Positions 26,560 to 34,317 of a stretch of 64,000 bases of DNA are shown piece by piece. Below the pieces are notes generated by a model, which saw nothing but the letters and a program-made list of their open reading frames with translations, did not search any database and had not been told where the DNA came from. The translations under genes were made by a program, and so were the position numbers. The first letter of the stretch is position 1. Each line of letters opens with the position of its first letter. The stretch is taken from positions 1 to 64,000 of the forward strand of contig NZ_JAYGHP010000013.1 of NCBI RefSeq assembly GCF_034932065.1, read 5' to 3'. This DNA is from Crocosphaera sp. UHCC 0190 (GTDB lineage Bacteria; Cyanobacteriota; Cyanobacteriia; Cyanobacteriales; Microcystaceae).

Positions 26560-27417
26560 TTAAAACTCCATCGAAGATACGCTATCCACTAAAGTTGCTG
26601 ACCGAAATGATCGCCCTAACTGATATTGGGCATAGTCTCTGAGGAGATGTTCCACTTCTACCCAGGGAACAATAAAAAGACTGTTTAGGATTTCTGGGGG
26701 AAACAGTTTGCCTGGATGGGGCAATGAAGAATAATTTAACTGTTGTAAGAGGCTTAATTCTGTTGCTCTGACTTGATTATTAAGGGTTGGTAACACATAA
26801 GGACTATTTTGGTTTACAGGCATCTTTAAGGTGGCTTTTAGGCTGTCTCGAAGGGCTAAATCGATCACTCCTCCTGCCTCAAAACTAAACCCGACTCGCC
26901 AATTAGGATCGCTAAAATTGGGATTAAGGGTGTTTTGGGTTAGACAACAGCGATGGACTTGAGGGGCAATCCCTGCGATCGCCAATAAATGAAAGACTGC
27001 TTGGGCTAAATAACCATGTAAACTTTCCGAGGTAGACATCTTTTCTAAACGACGGAGATGTTCATTTAACAGTCCATATAATTCTCCTTGGGGTTGATCA
27101 ATTAAGGCTAAACTTAACACTAATTCCGCTAAATATTGACCTGCGGCCAGTTTTCCTAAATCCTTACTTAACCCCGGATAGGATTCAATCGTGTCTGCTT
27201 GGGTAACTTTATCCAGCGATCGCCCTTTGGCAATTAGTAACTGATTGACCATAAATAATTCACAGCGTCCCCTTAACTGAGATTTTGGCTTTCTCGCCCC
27301 AGGAACCACCGCCCGAATTAATCCCCATTCAGGAGATAAAATCGTCACCAGACGATCGGCTTCTCCGAGAGGCATTCCTTTTAATATAATTCCTGTCGCT
27401 TGATAGGTTCGACTCAT
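26560..27417 (-). CDS. recO: DNA repair protein RecO
   Basis: The 285-residue protein begins with the RecO OB-fold motif ([39 protein letters not shown]). The helical middle domain ([21 protein letters not shown]) and a C-terminal half typical of RecO follow. RecO anneals single strands and loads RecA with RecR in recombinational repair. Only HRCC remains of the cysteine cluster that binds zinc in many bacterial RecO proteins. Confidence 0.9.
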   Translation of the reverse strand: MSRTYQATGIILKGMPLGEADRLVTILSPEWGLIRAVVPGARKPKSQLRGRCELFMVNQLLIAKGRSLDKVTQADTIESYPGLSKDLGKLAAGQYLAELVLSLALIDQPQGELYGLLNEHLRRLEKMSTSESLHGYLAQAVFHLLAIAGIAPQVHRCCLTQNTLNPNFSDPNWRVGFSFEAGGVIDLALRDSLKATLKMPVNQNSPYVLPTLNNQVRATELSLLQQLNYSSLPHPGKLFPPEILNSLFIVPWVEVEHLLRDYAQYQLGRSFRSATLVDSVSSMEF

Positions 27418-27432
27418 TGATTCATTATTTTC

Positions 27433-27496
27433 GTAGGGTTATGGCATCAGTAAGACTTTCCATTCTATCCGAAATCTTAGTATTGCTATGCCCCTA
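27433..27496. repeat. Imperfect inverted repeat, shares GGCATCAGTAA with the repeat at 30365
   Basis: Arms 27433-27446 and 27483-27496 are imperfect complements starting GTAGGG and ending CCCTAC. The left arm runs into GGCATCAGTAA, which is found again at 30375-30385 in a similar inverted repeat. Confidence 0.45.
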
Positions 27497-27581
27497 CATT
27501 AAAGAATAGTAGAAAGACGGGGTTTTCAACCCAATTCTCTGATAAATTGCCGCTTCGGGAATAATAATAAATAAATTCAGT

Positions 27582-28022
27582 TTAGGGGAGTAGATCCTCT
27601 AAAGTATAAGGGCATTGGCTAGGTAAGCTGATTTCATATTCGGACTCGACAATTTCAACGGCATCTTGATAAATTTCTGAAAACTCTTTTTGAAGCTTGG
27701 GTTTCATACTGGGTGCTATTTTACGCTTCATATTCTTTTTAAAAGCGACAACCTCAGACTTCCACTTGTTACGGCATTCAGGTAAAGGAACATAGTCAAT
27801 CTTTAAACGGTGTTCAATTTGTCTGATGAGCAAGCTGACCACTGCATTATATTCACTACGTCCCAAAGCTTCGATCTCCTCAATAATATTGTCCCAGTCT
27901 ACGTTCTCTAAATGTTTCAATTCCTGATGGGTATTCACAAGCTCTCGTAACGCCTTGGCTTGTTCTATTGACCATTGATGGTAATCTCTCTCGTAAGTCA
28001 ATTTCGATATTGTCTGGCTCAT
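27582..28022 (-). CDS. DUF29 family protein
   Basis: The 146-residue protein carries the DUF29 pattern: Y..D...W...Q...LR (YERDYHQWSIEQAKALREL), DWDNIIEEIEALGRSE, LLIRQIEHRLKIDY and a C-terminal SLPSQCPYTLEDLLP. DUF29 proteins are numerous in cyanobacteria, often near mobile DNA, and their function is unknown. Confidence 0.85.
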   Translation of the reverse strand: MSQTISKLTYERDYHQWSIEQAKALRELVNTHQELKHLENVDWDNIIEEIEALGRSEYNAVVSLLIRQIEHRLKIDYVPLPECRNKWKSEVVAFKKNMKRKIAPSMKPKLQKEFSEIYQDAVEIVESEYEISLPSQCPYTLEDLLP

Positions 28023-28197
28023 GGGTTAAACTCCGGTGGAGAATCATTTTTTCGAGATGTCCCCTTGGTAATAATATTAAGCCCAAGAAACATCAAAGTA
28101 TCGGGTTGAATGATAGTGACATCCTCCCACGCACGCCACTACGTTTTGTGCGGGGAACCTCCCTAACTCACGATAGGGCATTCCTGGTTATTCTCGC

Positions 28198-28454
28198 TCA
28201 TGCGAGGTTTCGCCACTTATCTAAAACTCGTTGGTACAAATGATGATAAACATCTCCCACCGTTGGTTCCCCGACAGAACGACTAATCAGGCGTTTTCGT
28301 TTTCCAGAGTCCCTGGATACTTGTCGATTTGTTCAATTTTTTGTCGTATTTCCCAAGCTCGGTCGGTTCCGTCAATTGACTACCTTTCACTCTCATCTTG
28401 GATGGGTACACCCCAACTCTGGCTCAATTTAGGTTTTTTACCTGGCGGCCACAT
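28198..28454 (-). pseudogene. Degraded reading frame inside the palindrome-rich segment
   Basis: From ATG 28454 the frame gives MWPPGKKPKLSQSWGVPIQD and ESER, then a TAG (28380-28382). It continues SIDGTDRAWEIRQKIEQIDK to a TGA at 28287-28289. Near the end of that stretch another frame opens, reading KRKRLISRSVGEPTVGDVYH and HLYQRVLDKWRNLA, to a stop at 28198-28200. The whole looks like a gene broken by one stop and one frameshift. I do not recognise the family. The coding appearance may also be coincidental if the segment encodes a structured RNA. Confidence 0.35.
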
Positions 28455-28478
28455 CTATTATGTCACAAAACTGTTGCT

Positions 28479-28530
28479 TTGGCGAGAAATCCCTCGATTT
28501 TCGTTCCTCAATCGGGGATTTCTCGCCAAA
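28479..28530. repeat. Long hairpin-forming inverted repeat
   Basis: TTGGCGAGAAATCC (from 28479) is complementary to GGATTTCTCGCCAA (to 28528), with pairing extended by one bulge through TCGATT/AATCGG. The stem is about 20 bp with a short loop. It lies inside the putative decayed element. Confidence 0.75.
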
Positions 28531-28651
28531 AAGAGGTTAAACCCCGACAGACACTGATCGCCCTTTAGCTTTCCTAATTCCCTGTTTCAATTGTCAGGAT
28601 TTTCTTTTTCCGGCAGGGGTCTGCAAGCGCACGGATTTCCCATTATCTATA

Positions 28652-28680
28652 GAATATCATGTCAAGTCAAGGTTGTCAAG
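28652..28680 (-). promoter_or_regulatory. Promoter-like sequence reading into the palindrome-rich segment
   Basis: On the minus strand TTGACA is followed 17 nt later by TATTCT. It faces the degraded frame. The local repetition of TTGAC makes alternative spacings possible. Confidence 0.35.
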
Positions 28681-28703
28681 AACAATTGCAACAGCAAAGC
28701 ATA

Positions 28704-28724
28704 GGGTTTAATAGTATTAAACCC
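28704..28724. repeat. Subterminal palindrome at boundary of decayed element
   Basis: GGGTTTAAT (28704-28712) pairs with ATTAAACCC (28716-28724) around AGT. It is followed by CGACA. TTAAACCCCGACA recurs at 28537-28549 as a direct repeat. Confidence 0.7.
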
Positions 28725-28761
28725 CGACAAATAGCGATGGCTTTCACTATCCAAGTCTTGC

Positions 28762-28965
28762 CTAAACTGTTGATAATCCCAACATTGCCTTTAAGGTAAA
28801 ATAAAGCAGAGAAAAGACCCCGACTACAATGCCACTCATAGCGATCGCAGTAACCGGATTTTTAAATAAGGGTCTAATCCATTCAAAAAATGACCAAAAG
28901 ACCCCCAAAGAAAAGCTAATCAGATAACGGGGGTAGCGTGAAACGTTGTCAAAAAATTCTCCCAT
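28762..28965 (-). CDS. DUF751 (Ycf33-like) small membrane protein
   Basis: The 67-residue protein MGEFFDNVSRYPRYLISFSL... matches the DUF751/Ycf33 pattern: N-terminal NVSRYPRYLISFSLGVFW, then RPLFKNPVTAIAM and a C-terminal helix ending LRAMLGL-like (LKAMLGLSTV). It has two membrane segments. The family is conserved in cyanobacteria and some plastids, with unknown function. Confidence 0.8.
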   Translation of the reverse strand: MGEFFDNVSRYPRYLISFSLGVFWSFFEWIRPLFKNPVTAIAMSGIVVGVFSLLYFTLKAMLGLSTV

Positions 28966-29074
28966 AGTTCAACCTTCCAACTTAACAATCGTCTTTCATC
29001 ATATCAGTCAAGCGATCGGACAACATTCTACGCTATCCTCTAACATAGAAAACCTGAATACTTAATGATTAATC

Positions 29075-30358
29075 ATGGCACAAAATCTTTTTGATCGGGG
29101 TGCTGATGCCCTCGTTATTTTCAGTCGTCTCTGGGGTCGTCAAACTTGGTTTATTTTTCTGATTCTCTTTGGCTTATATTTAACCTTAATTCCCTTTACC
29201 TGGCCCAATATTGCCCAAGCTCGCAATCAACCCACAGAAATTCGTGGGGTCTGGCTAACCAATATTGATAGTGATGTTCTGTTTGATAAAAATAGTCTAA
29301 CTGAAGGCATCAATACCCTCTCTCAGTTAAATTTTAATACGCTTTATCCCACGGTTTGGAATTGGGGTTACACACTTTATCCTTCTACTGTTGCTGAATC
29401 TGTCATTGGACAAAAATTAGATCCCACAGAAGGATTACAAGGACGGGATATTCTGCAAGAAACGATAGAACAAGGTCATAAAAAAGGTATGGCTGTAATC
29501 CCTTGGTTTGAATTTGGGTTTATGGCTCCTGCTGATTCAGAATTAGCCAAACGCCATGATCAATGGTTAACCAACCGTCAAGATGGTAGCAAAATTTGGT
29601 TAGAAGGGAATGTCCATCAACGAGTCTGGTTAAATCCATTTCATCCCGAAGTTCAAGGATTTATTACTCAGTTAATTACAGAACTGGTTACTAATTATGA
29701 TATCGATGGTATCCAAGTTGATGATCATTTTGGTATCCCCTTTGATTTTGGTTACGATGATTTCACCGTAAAACTCTATCAACAAGAACATAATGGTCAG
29801 TTGCCTCCTAAACCGCCAGCAAATTTAAAAATGGGCAGTAATAATTGTATGGTCAATGATGCTGCTTGGACAGAATGGACACAATGGAGAGCTAATAAAA
29901 TTACTGATTATATGGGAGAATTATTTACAGCGATTAAAGCAGCTAATCCTAAAGTAATTGTTTCGGTTTCTCCTAACCCTCAGACTTTCTCCGCTAATTG
30001 TTTTCTTTTAGACTGGCAGACTTGGCAGCAAAAAGGACTGATTGAAGAGTTAGTATTACAAGTATATCGGGAAAACTTAAGGGATTTTCAACGAGAAATT
30101 AATAGTCCTGAAGTGCAGCAAGCAAAAGCTAATATTCCCTTTGGCGTTGGGGTTCTTTCTGGGTTAAAAGGTCGTCCGGTTTCCATGAATAAAATTTCTG
30201 AGCAAGTCGCTGCAAGCCGTAAACAAAAGTTGGCAGGGGTTTCTTTTTTCTTCTATGAAAGTTTATGGAACTTTGGCCCTAAATCTCCCAAAGAACGACA
30301 ATTTATGTTTAAACAGATTTTCCCCACTCTTGTTAGTCGTCCCTCCATTAATCCTTAG
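29075..30358 (+). CDS. Family-10-like glycosyl hydrolase (GHL10/DUF187 type)
   Basis: The 427-residue protein has an N-terminal membrane anchor or signal (about 25-48). A TIM-barrel glycosidase-like domain follows, starting at TEIRGVWLTNIDSDVLF. Characteristic blocks are FNTLYPTVWNWGYTLYPS, GMAVIPWFEFGFMAP, YDIDGIQVDDHFGIPFDFGYD and VSVSPNPQTF. The D-x-D-D region near 210 (IDGIQVDDHF) is the likely catalytic area. It probably acts on cell-wall or extracellular polysaccharide in the periplasm; the true substrate is unknown. Confidence 0.85.
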   Translation: MAQNLFDRGADALVIFSRLWGRQTWFIFLILFGLYLTLIPFTWPNIAQARNQPTEIRGVWLTNIDSDVLFDKNSLTEGINTLSQLNFNTLYPTVWNWGYTLYPSTVAESVIGQKLDPTEGLQGRDILQETIEQGHKKGMAVIPWFEFGFMAPADSELAKRHDQWLTNRQDGSKIWLEGNVHQRVWLNPFHPEVQGFITQLITELVTNYDIDGIQVDDHFGIPFDFGYDDFTVKLYQQEHNGQLPPKPPANLKMGSNNCMVNDAAWTEWTQWRANKITDYMGELFTAIKAANPKVIVSVSPNPQTFSANCFLLDWQTWQQKGLIEELVLQVYRENLRDFQREINSPEVQQAKANIPFGVGVLSGLKGRPVSMNKISEQVAASRKQKLAGVSFFFYESLWNFGPKSPKERQFMFKQIFPTLVSRPSINP

Positions 30359-30835
30359 TTTTAGGTAGGGGCAAGGCATCAGTAAATTATATTGATTCGC
30401 GCAAAATCTCTTTATTTTGCCTTGCCCACACTTAAATTAAAATGTTATTTTAAAGCCATTTTGTCTAGGAAAACTGCTGTCAGAAGATCTTCTCGCAATT
30501 AATTAATCTTAACTCATCTAACACAATGTAATATATTTGTATTTTTTATGTTTATATTTTTGACAAAAACTGTAACATTCAATACAAAACATCCCAAAAA
30601 AACATTAAAAATGTTCACTCCAAGCAAAATTAATCAAAAGAATTCTCATTAAGCAACGAAAGAATGGGGTTGACAACCCATACTACTTTTTGCTATGCTA
30701 ATGGACGATAGTAACGGTAGGATAGGCCAAAACTATATTTCTAAATACTCCTTATTTCTGGTTAGTCTTCTGTAACATCGAAGAGTCGCAATAACCGCTA
30801 AGATTGAAACCAGATAGGATTAAGGAGAGATATTT
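30359..30835. other. 477-bp gene-free stretch upstream of the prohibitin-like gene
   Basis: No gene is seen. At its left is an inverted repeat (GTAGGGGCAAGGCA at 30365-30378 against 30418-30429) that shares GGCATCAGTAA with the repeat at 27433-27496. The middle is AT-rich. The right side carries a promoter-like sequence at 30670-30699. Confidence 0.5.
30670..30699 (+). promoter_or_regulatory. Putative sigma-70-type promoter of the prohibitin-like gene
   Basis: TTGACA (30670-30675) and TATGCT (30694-30699) are separated by 18 bp, about 140 bp upstream of the GTG start. A short GGGTTGACAACCC palindrome overlaps the -35 box and could be an operator. Confidence 0.45.
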
Positions 30836-31681
30836 GTGAATCGTCAATCACCCCCTAGCTTACAACCGTTAATCGGTGGTATCATTGCTGCCTTATTGGT
30901 TGTCATCAGTTTTAACTCATTTATTGTGGTTAACCCTGGACAGGCAGGAGTATTAAGCATTTTAGGCAAAGCGCAAGACGGAGTATTATTGGAAGGCATA
31001 CACTTTAAACCGCCGATTATTTCTACGGTAGACGTGTATGATCTTACTGTACAGAAATTTGAAGTTCCGGCCGAAAGTTCCACCAAAGATTTACAAAATC
31101 TTAGTGCAAGTTTTGCCATTAATTTTCGTCTTGATCCCTTGCAAGTTGTTGATATTCGTCGAACCCAAGGAACCCTACAGAATATCGTTTCTAAAATTGT
31201 CGCTCCCCAAACCCAAGAATCCTTTAAAATTGCCGCAGCAAGGCGTACAGTAGAACAGGCAATTACCCAAAGGAGTGAACTCAAAGAAGACTTTGACAAT
31301 GCCTTAAATTCTCGGTTAGAAAAGTACGGAATTATTGTGCTTGACACTAGCGTTATTGATTTGAACTTTTCTCCTGAATTTTCTCGTGCAGTAGAAGAAA
31401 AACAAATTGCTGAACAGAGGGCGCAACGTGCTGTTTATATTGCCCAAGAAGCAGAACAGGAAGCACAAGCGGATATTAACCGAGCCAAAGGTAGAGCAGA
31501 AGCACAACGTTTATTAGCAGAAACCTTGAAAGCGCAAGGAGGGGAATTAGTGCTACAAAAAGAAGCCATTGAAGCGTGGAAACAAGGAGGCGCACAAATG
31601 CCTAAAGTGTTAGTTATGAGCGGGGATAATAAGAGTAGTATTCCTTTCCTATTTAATTTAGGAGATATACAAACTCAGTAA
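30836..31681 (+). CDS. Prohibitin/SPFH (Band 7) family membrane protein
   Basis: The start is a GTG at 30836, chosen because AAGGAGAG lies just upstream. The 281-residue product has one N-terminal membrane segment (about 10-32) and an SPFH domain with VNPGQAGVLSILGKAQDGVLLEGIHFKPP. A helical C-terminal region rich in Ala, Glu and Gln (EEKQIAEQRAQRAVYIAQEAEQEAQADI) typical of prohibitins follows. Such proteins form large ring scaffolds in membranes. The cyanobacterial one is found in the plasma or thylakoid membrane. Confidence 0.9.
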   Translation: MNRQSPPSLQPLIGGIIAALLVVISFNSFIVVNPGQAGVLSILGKAQDGVLLEGIHFKPPIISTVDVYDLTVQKFEVPAESSTKDLQNLSASFAINFRLDPLQVVDIRRTQGTLQNIVSKIVAPQTQESFKIAAARRTVEQAITQRSELKEDFDNALNSRLEKYGIIVLDTSVIDLNFSPEFSRAVEEKQIAEQRAQRAVYIAQEAEQEAQADINRAKGRAEAQRLLAETLKAQGGELVLQKEAIEAWKQGGAQMPKVLVMSGDNKSSIPFLFNLGDIQTQ

Positions 31682-31732
31682 AGAGTTAATCCCTAATTGT
31701 TGATAGTGATTGGTTAATAGCTGATCACTTTT

Positions 31733-31951
31733 TTATTCTTCTGTAACTGAAAAATCAACTTTGTCATAGAGATCTTCAAGTTCAAACTTAAAGTTAATTG
31801 AGGATAAAGAAATCACATCTTGAGGGTTATTATATTCAATAAATAACCAGTGATTGGGTGCAGTTTTAAGATAATGTTCCAGATGGATTGTATCCTGATC
31901 AATCAACAAATATTCTTGAAAATTGACCGCTTTACTGATGATTATATCCAT
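31733..31951 (-). CDS. Short Uma2/DUF820-like protein, probably a C-terminal remnant
   Basis: The 72-residue product (EYLLIDQDTIHLEHYLKTAP then WLFIEYNNPQDVISLSSINF and ELEDLYDKVDF) resembles the last third of Uma2-family putative endonucleases, where EY.L.....E......W...EY......L.S......L..IY is typical. The normal ~190-residue family includes an N-terminal catalytic part that is absent here. It may therefore be a decayed gene, or a short antitoxin-like derivative. Confidence 0.5.
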   Translation of the reverse strand: MDIIISKAVNFQEYLLIDQDTIHLEHYLKTAPNHWLFIEYNNPQDVISLSSINFKFELEDLYDKVDFSVTEE

Positions 31952-32061
31952 ATTACCTATTCCCTAAAACCGACAATTCTCGACCTCATCCATAGACGAT
32001 CGCTTTTGAGACAAGATTTGCTAGACTAAAAGGCTAAGGCACATTAACGAAGTTAAAACGA

Positions 32062-32088
32062 AGTGGGTCAGAACCCGCTTTTTTTATT
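32062..32088 (+). terminator. Hairpin with T-run directly before rimP (possible attenuator)
   Basis: AGTGGGT (32062-32068) pairs with ACCCGCT (32073-32079) through one G-T pair around a short loop, followed by seven T residues. It ends 10-20 nt before the rimP ATG (32098). This has the form of an intrinsic terminator placed at the head of the rimP-nusA-infB operon. It could end transcription from upstream or act as an attenuator for NusA-dependent feedback; which is not shown. Confidence 0.65.
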
Positions 32089-32097
32089 GTCTGAGCA

Positions 32098-32553
32098 ATG
32101 ACCCATCCTTTGATTCCCCAAATTATCGATTTAGCCACCCCCATCGTCCAAGAAATGGGGTTAGAAGTGGTGGACGCGGTTTTTCAAACCAACAAACGCC
32201 CCCCCGTTCTACGGATTGATATTCGCAACCTAACCAGTGATACTAGCTTAGACGACTGCGTAAAAGTCAGTCGGGTCTTAGAAACCATGCTAGATGAAGC
32301 TGAGGTCATTCCGTGGGCTTATGTACTAGAGATTTCGAGTCCAGGAATTTCTCGACAACTGAACAGCGATCGGGACTTCATTGCCTTTAAAGGATTTGCC
32401 GTTATTGTCAAAACCAACGCCCCCTACTTAGAGCAAACAGAATGGCGAGGTCAACTCCGGGGGCGAGACTCAGAAGCCATTTATATCAACCAAAAAGGGC
32501 GAGCGATCGCCATTCCCCGTTCCTTAATCGCCCATGTCCAACTCGATGACTAA
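32098..32553 (+). CDS. rimP: Ribosome maturation factor RimP
   Basis: The 151-residue protein matches RimP, with LATPIVQEMGLEVVDAVFQTN, VLRIDIRN, LDDCVKVSRVLETMLDEAEVIPWAYVLEISSPGISRQL and a C-terminal SH3-like domain (RDFIAFKGFAVIVKT). It assists 30S subunit maturation. It is the first gene of the conserved rimP-nusA-ylxR-infB operon. Confidence 0.95.
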   Translation: MTHPLIPQIIDLATPIVQEMGLEVVDAVFQTNKRPPVLRIDIRNLTSDTSLDDCVKVSRVLETMLDEAEVIPWAYVLEISSPGISRQLNSDRDFIAFKGFAVIVKTNAPYLEQTEWRGQLRGRDSEAIYINQKGRAIAIPRSLIAHVQLDD

Positions 32554-32596
32554 AACCCAGTCATCTTCAATTTAATCGCCAAGGAGGTGTCTATTT

Positions 32597-33847
32597 ATGT
32601 CTCTCGTTAGTTTACCCGGCTTAACTCGTATGATTGAAGAAATTAGCCAACGGCACAATTTACCCAAACCCGCCGTTCAAGAAGCCTTACGAGAAGCTCT
32701 TTTAAAAGGATATGAAAGGTTTCGCCGTTCCCAAAGCCTAGATCGTCAACAATTCCATGACGACTACTTTGATAACTTTGAAGTCGAACTAGATACCGAA
32801 GAAGAAGGGTTTCGCATTTTATCAACCAAAAAAATTGTCGAAGCCGTTGATAACACCGATCATCATATTTCCCTAGAAGAAGTCCAAGAAGTCGCGGCTG
32901 AGGCCCAACTTGGGGATGAAGTCGTCTTAGATGTCACCCCTGAACAAAGGGACTTTGGGCGCATGGCCGCCATTCAAACCAAACAAGTCCTCCTACAAAA
33001 ACTCAGAGATCAACAGCGAAAACTGATTCAAGAGGAATTCAATGAACTTGAAGGCACGGTTCTCAATGCCAGAGTGTTGCGATTTGAACGACAAGACGTG
33101 ATCGTCGCCGTTCAAAGTGCCTTTGGTCAACCCGAAGTAGAAGCCGCCTTACCCAAAAGGGAACAGTTACCCAACGACAACTATCGGGCCAATGCCGCCT
33201 TTAAAGTCCTACTCAAAAAAGTTCGAGAAGGTTCCCATCGTGGGCCACAATTAATTGTCTCCCGCGCGGCGGCGGGGTTAGTGGTGGATATGTTCACCGT
33301 GGAAGTCCCCGAAATAGAAGAAGAAATCGTGCGGATAGTCGCCGTTTCTCGTGAAGCAAACCCCCCCTCTCGTCATGTCGGCCCCAGAACCAAAATTGCG
33401 GTTGATACCCTAGAGAGAGATGTTGATCCGGTTGGGGCTTGTATTGGGGCTAGGGGATCACGCATTCAAGCCGTAGTCAATGAACTCAGGGGAGAAAAAA
33501 TCGATGTCATTCGTTGGTCACCCGATCCAGCCACCTACATCGCCAATGCCCTCAGTCCCGCCAGAGTTGATCAAGTCGTGTTAATTAATCCTGATGAGCG
33601 TCATGCCATTGTGTTGGTAGCAGAAGATCAGTTAAGCTTAGCCATTGGTAAAGAAGGACAAAACGTCAGATTAGCCGCCCGTTTAACCGGATGGAAAATT
33701 GATATCAAAGATGTCGTTGCCTATCAAGCTGAACTCGAAAAACAAAAACAGCGCGTCCTAGAGGAAGAGGAGGAATTAACTGATGAGTGGGAACAACCCG
33801 AAGAAATGTCAGAAATCTTAACCTCATCTCTCAGTGAAGCCGAATAG
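32597..33847 (+). CDS. nusA: Transcription termination/antitermination factor NusA
   Basis: The 416-residue protein has the NusA N-terminal domain (about 1-130), S1 domain (about 135-200) and two KH domains (about 225-370) with CIGARGSRIQAVVNELRGEKIDVIRW and SLAIGKEGQNVRLAARLTGWKIDI. It is shorter than the E. coli protein, lacking the C-terminal acidic repeats, as expected for cyanobacteria. An unusually strong ribosome site, AAGGAGGT (32581-32588), lies 8 nt before the ATG. It binds RNA polymerase and modulates pausing and termination. Confidence 0.97.
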   Translation: MSLVSLPGLTRMIEEISQRHNLPKPAVQEALREALLKGYERFRRSQSLDRQQFHDDYFDNFEVELDTEEEGFRILSTKKIVEAVDNTDHHISLEEVQEVAAEAQLGDEVVLDVTPEQRDFGRMAAIQTKQVLLQKLRDQQRKLIQEEFNELEGTVLNARVLRFERQDVIVAVQSAFGQPEVEAALPKREQLPNDNYRANAAFKVLLKKVREGSHRGPQLIVSRAAAGLVVDMFTVEVPEIEEEIVRIVAVSREANPPSRHVGPRTKIAVDTLERDVDPVGACIGARGSRIQAVVNELRGEKIDVIRWSPDPATYIANALSPARVDQVVLINPDERHAIVLVAEDQLSLAIGKEGQNVRLAARLTGWKIDIKDVVAYQAELEKQKQRVLEEEEELTDEWEQPEEMSEILTSSLSEAE

Positions 33848-33853
33848 TCCCTG

Positions 33854-34126
33854 ATGAAGCCCAATTATCGACGTTGTATCAGTTGCCGTAAAGTTGCTCC
33901 CAAAGAAGCATTTTGGCGAATTGTGCGAGTCTATCCATCTCGGCAGGTACAATTAGATCAGGGAATGGGAAGATCTGCCTATTTGTGTCCTCAAGAAAGT
34001 TGTTTGCGGCTTGCCAGCAAAAAAAATCGCTTAGGACGGGCCCTCAAAGCCTCGCCCCCCGATAGTATTTATCAGCAATTGTGGGGGCGTTTAGAGAAAA
34101 TAGAAACAGAGACTTCCTCAAGTTAG
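33854..34126 (+). CDS. ylxR: YlxR family RNA-binding protein (DUF448)
   Basis: The 90-residue basic protein begins RRCISCRKVAPKEAFWRIVRV and contains GMGRSAYLCPQESCL, the conserved motifs of the YlxR family. It starts 6 bp after the nusA stop and belongs to the same operon, as in most bacteria. YlxR proteins bind RNA, and one has been linked to RNase P; the role here is unknown. Confidence 0.9.
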   Translation: MKPNYRRCISCRKVAPKEAFWRIVRVYPSRQVQLDQGMGRSAYLCPQESCLRLASKKNRLGRALKASPPDSIYQQLWGRLEKIETETSSS

Positions 34127-34317
34127 AATCCTCAGATAACTTTCTCAAAAAAAGTAGATCCCAGGAGACTTTTAATCGTTAGCATAGGAGAGAACCTTGT
34201 TTTCCAAATCATTATGATAAAAGTTAAATGGAACGGCTCAAACCAAGAGCTTACCCGTGCCTTCCATCGGGAGTCTCAACAATCAATGTAGCAACAACCT
34301 AGTCAGGGGGATAGTGG

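Larger units (their letters stand above)
28110..28730 (-). mobile_element. Putative decayed IS200/IS605-like element without an intact gene
   Basis: This 620-bp segment holds no intact gene but is dense in palindromes. One hairpin boundary lies at 28704-28724 with CCCCGACA beside it, as at the TnpB element at the left edge. A copy of TTAAACCCCGACA (28537-28549) lies 180 bp inside. A long hairpin sits at 28479-28530, and further complementary stretches at the other end include CTCGC/GCGAG at 28194-28207. A promoter-like TTGACA..17..TATTCT reads inward on the minus strand. The boundaries and class are inferred, not proven. Confidence 0.45.

Noticed and set aside
28231-28557. Open frame on the plus strand (108 codons) within the palindrome-rich segment
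   Set aside because: It has no ribosome site and no family similarity, and it runs across hairpins; the opposite strand has the more coding-like frames.
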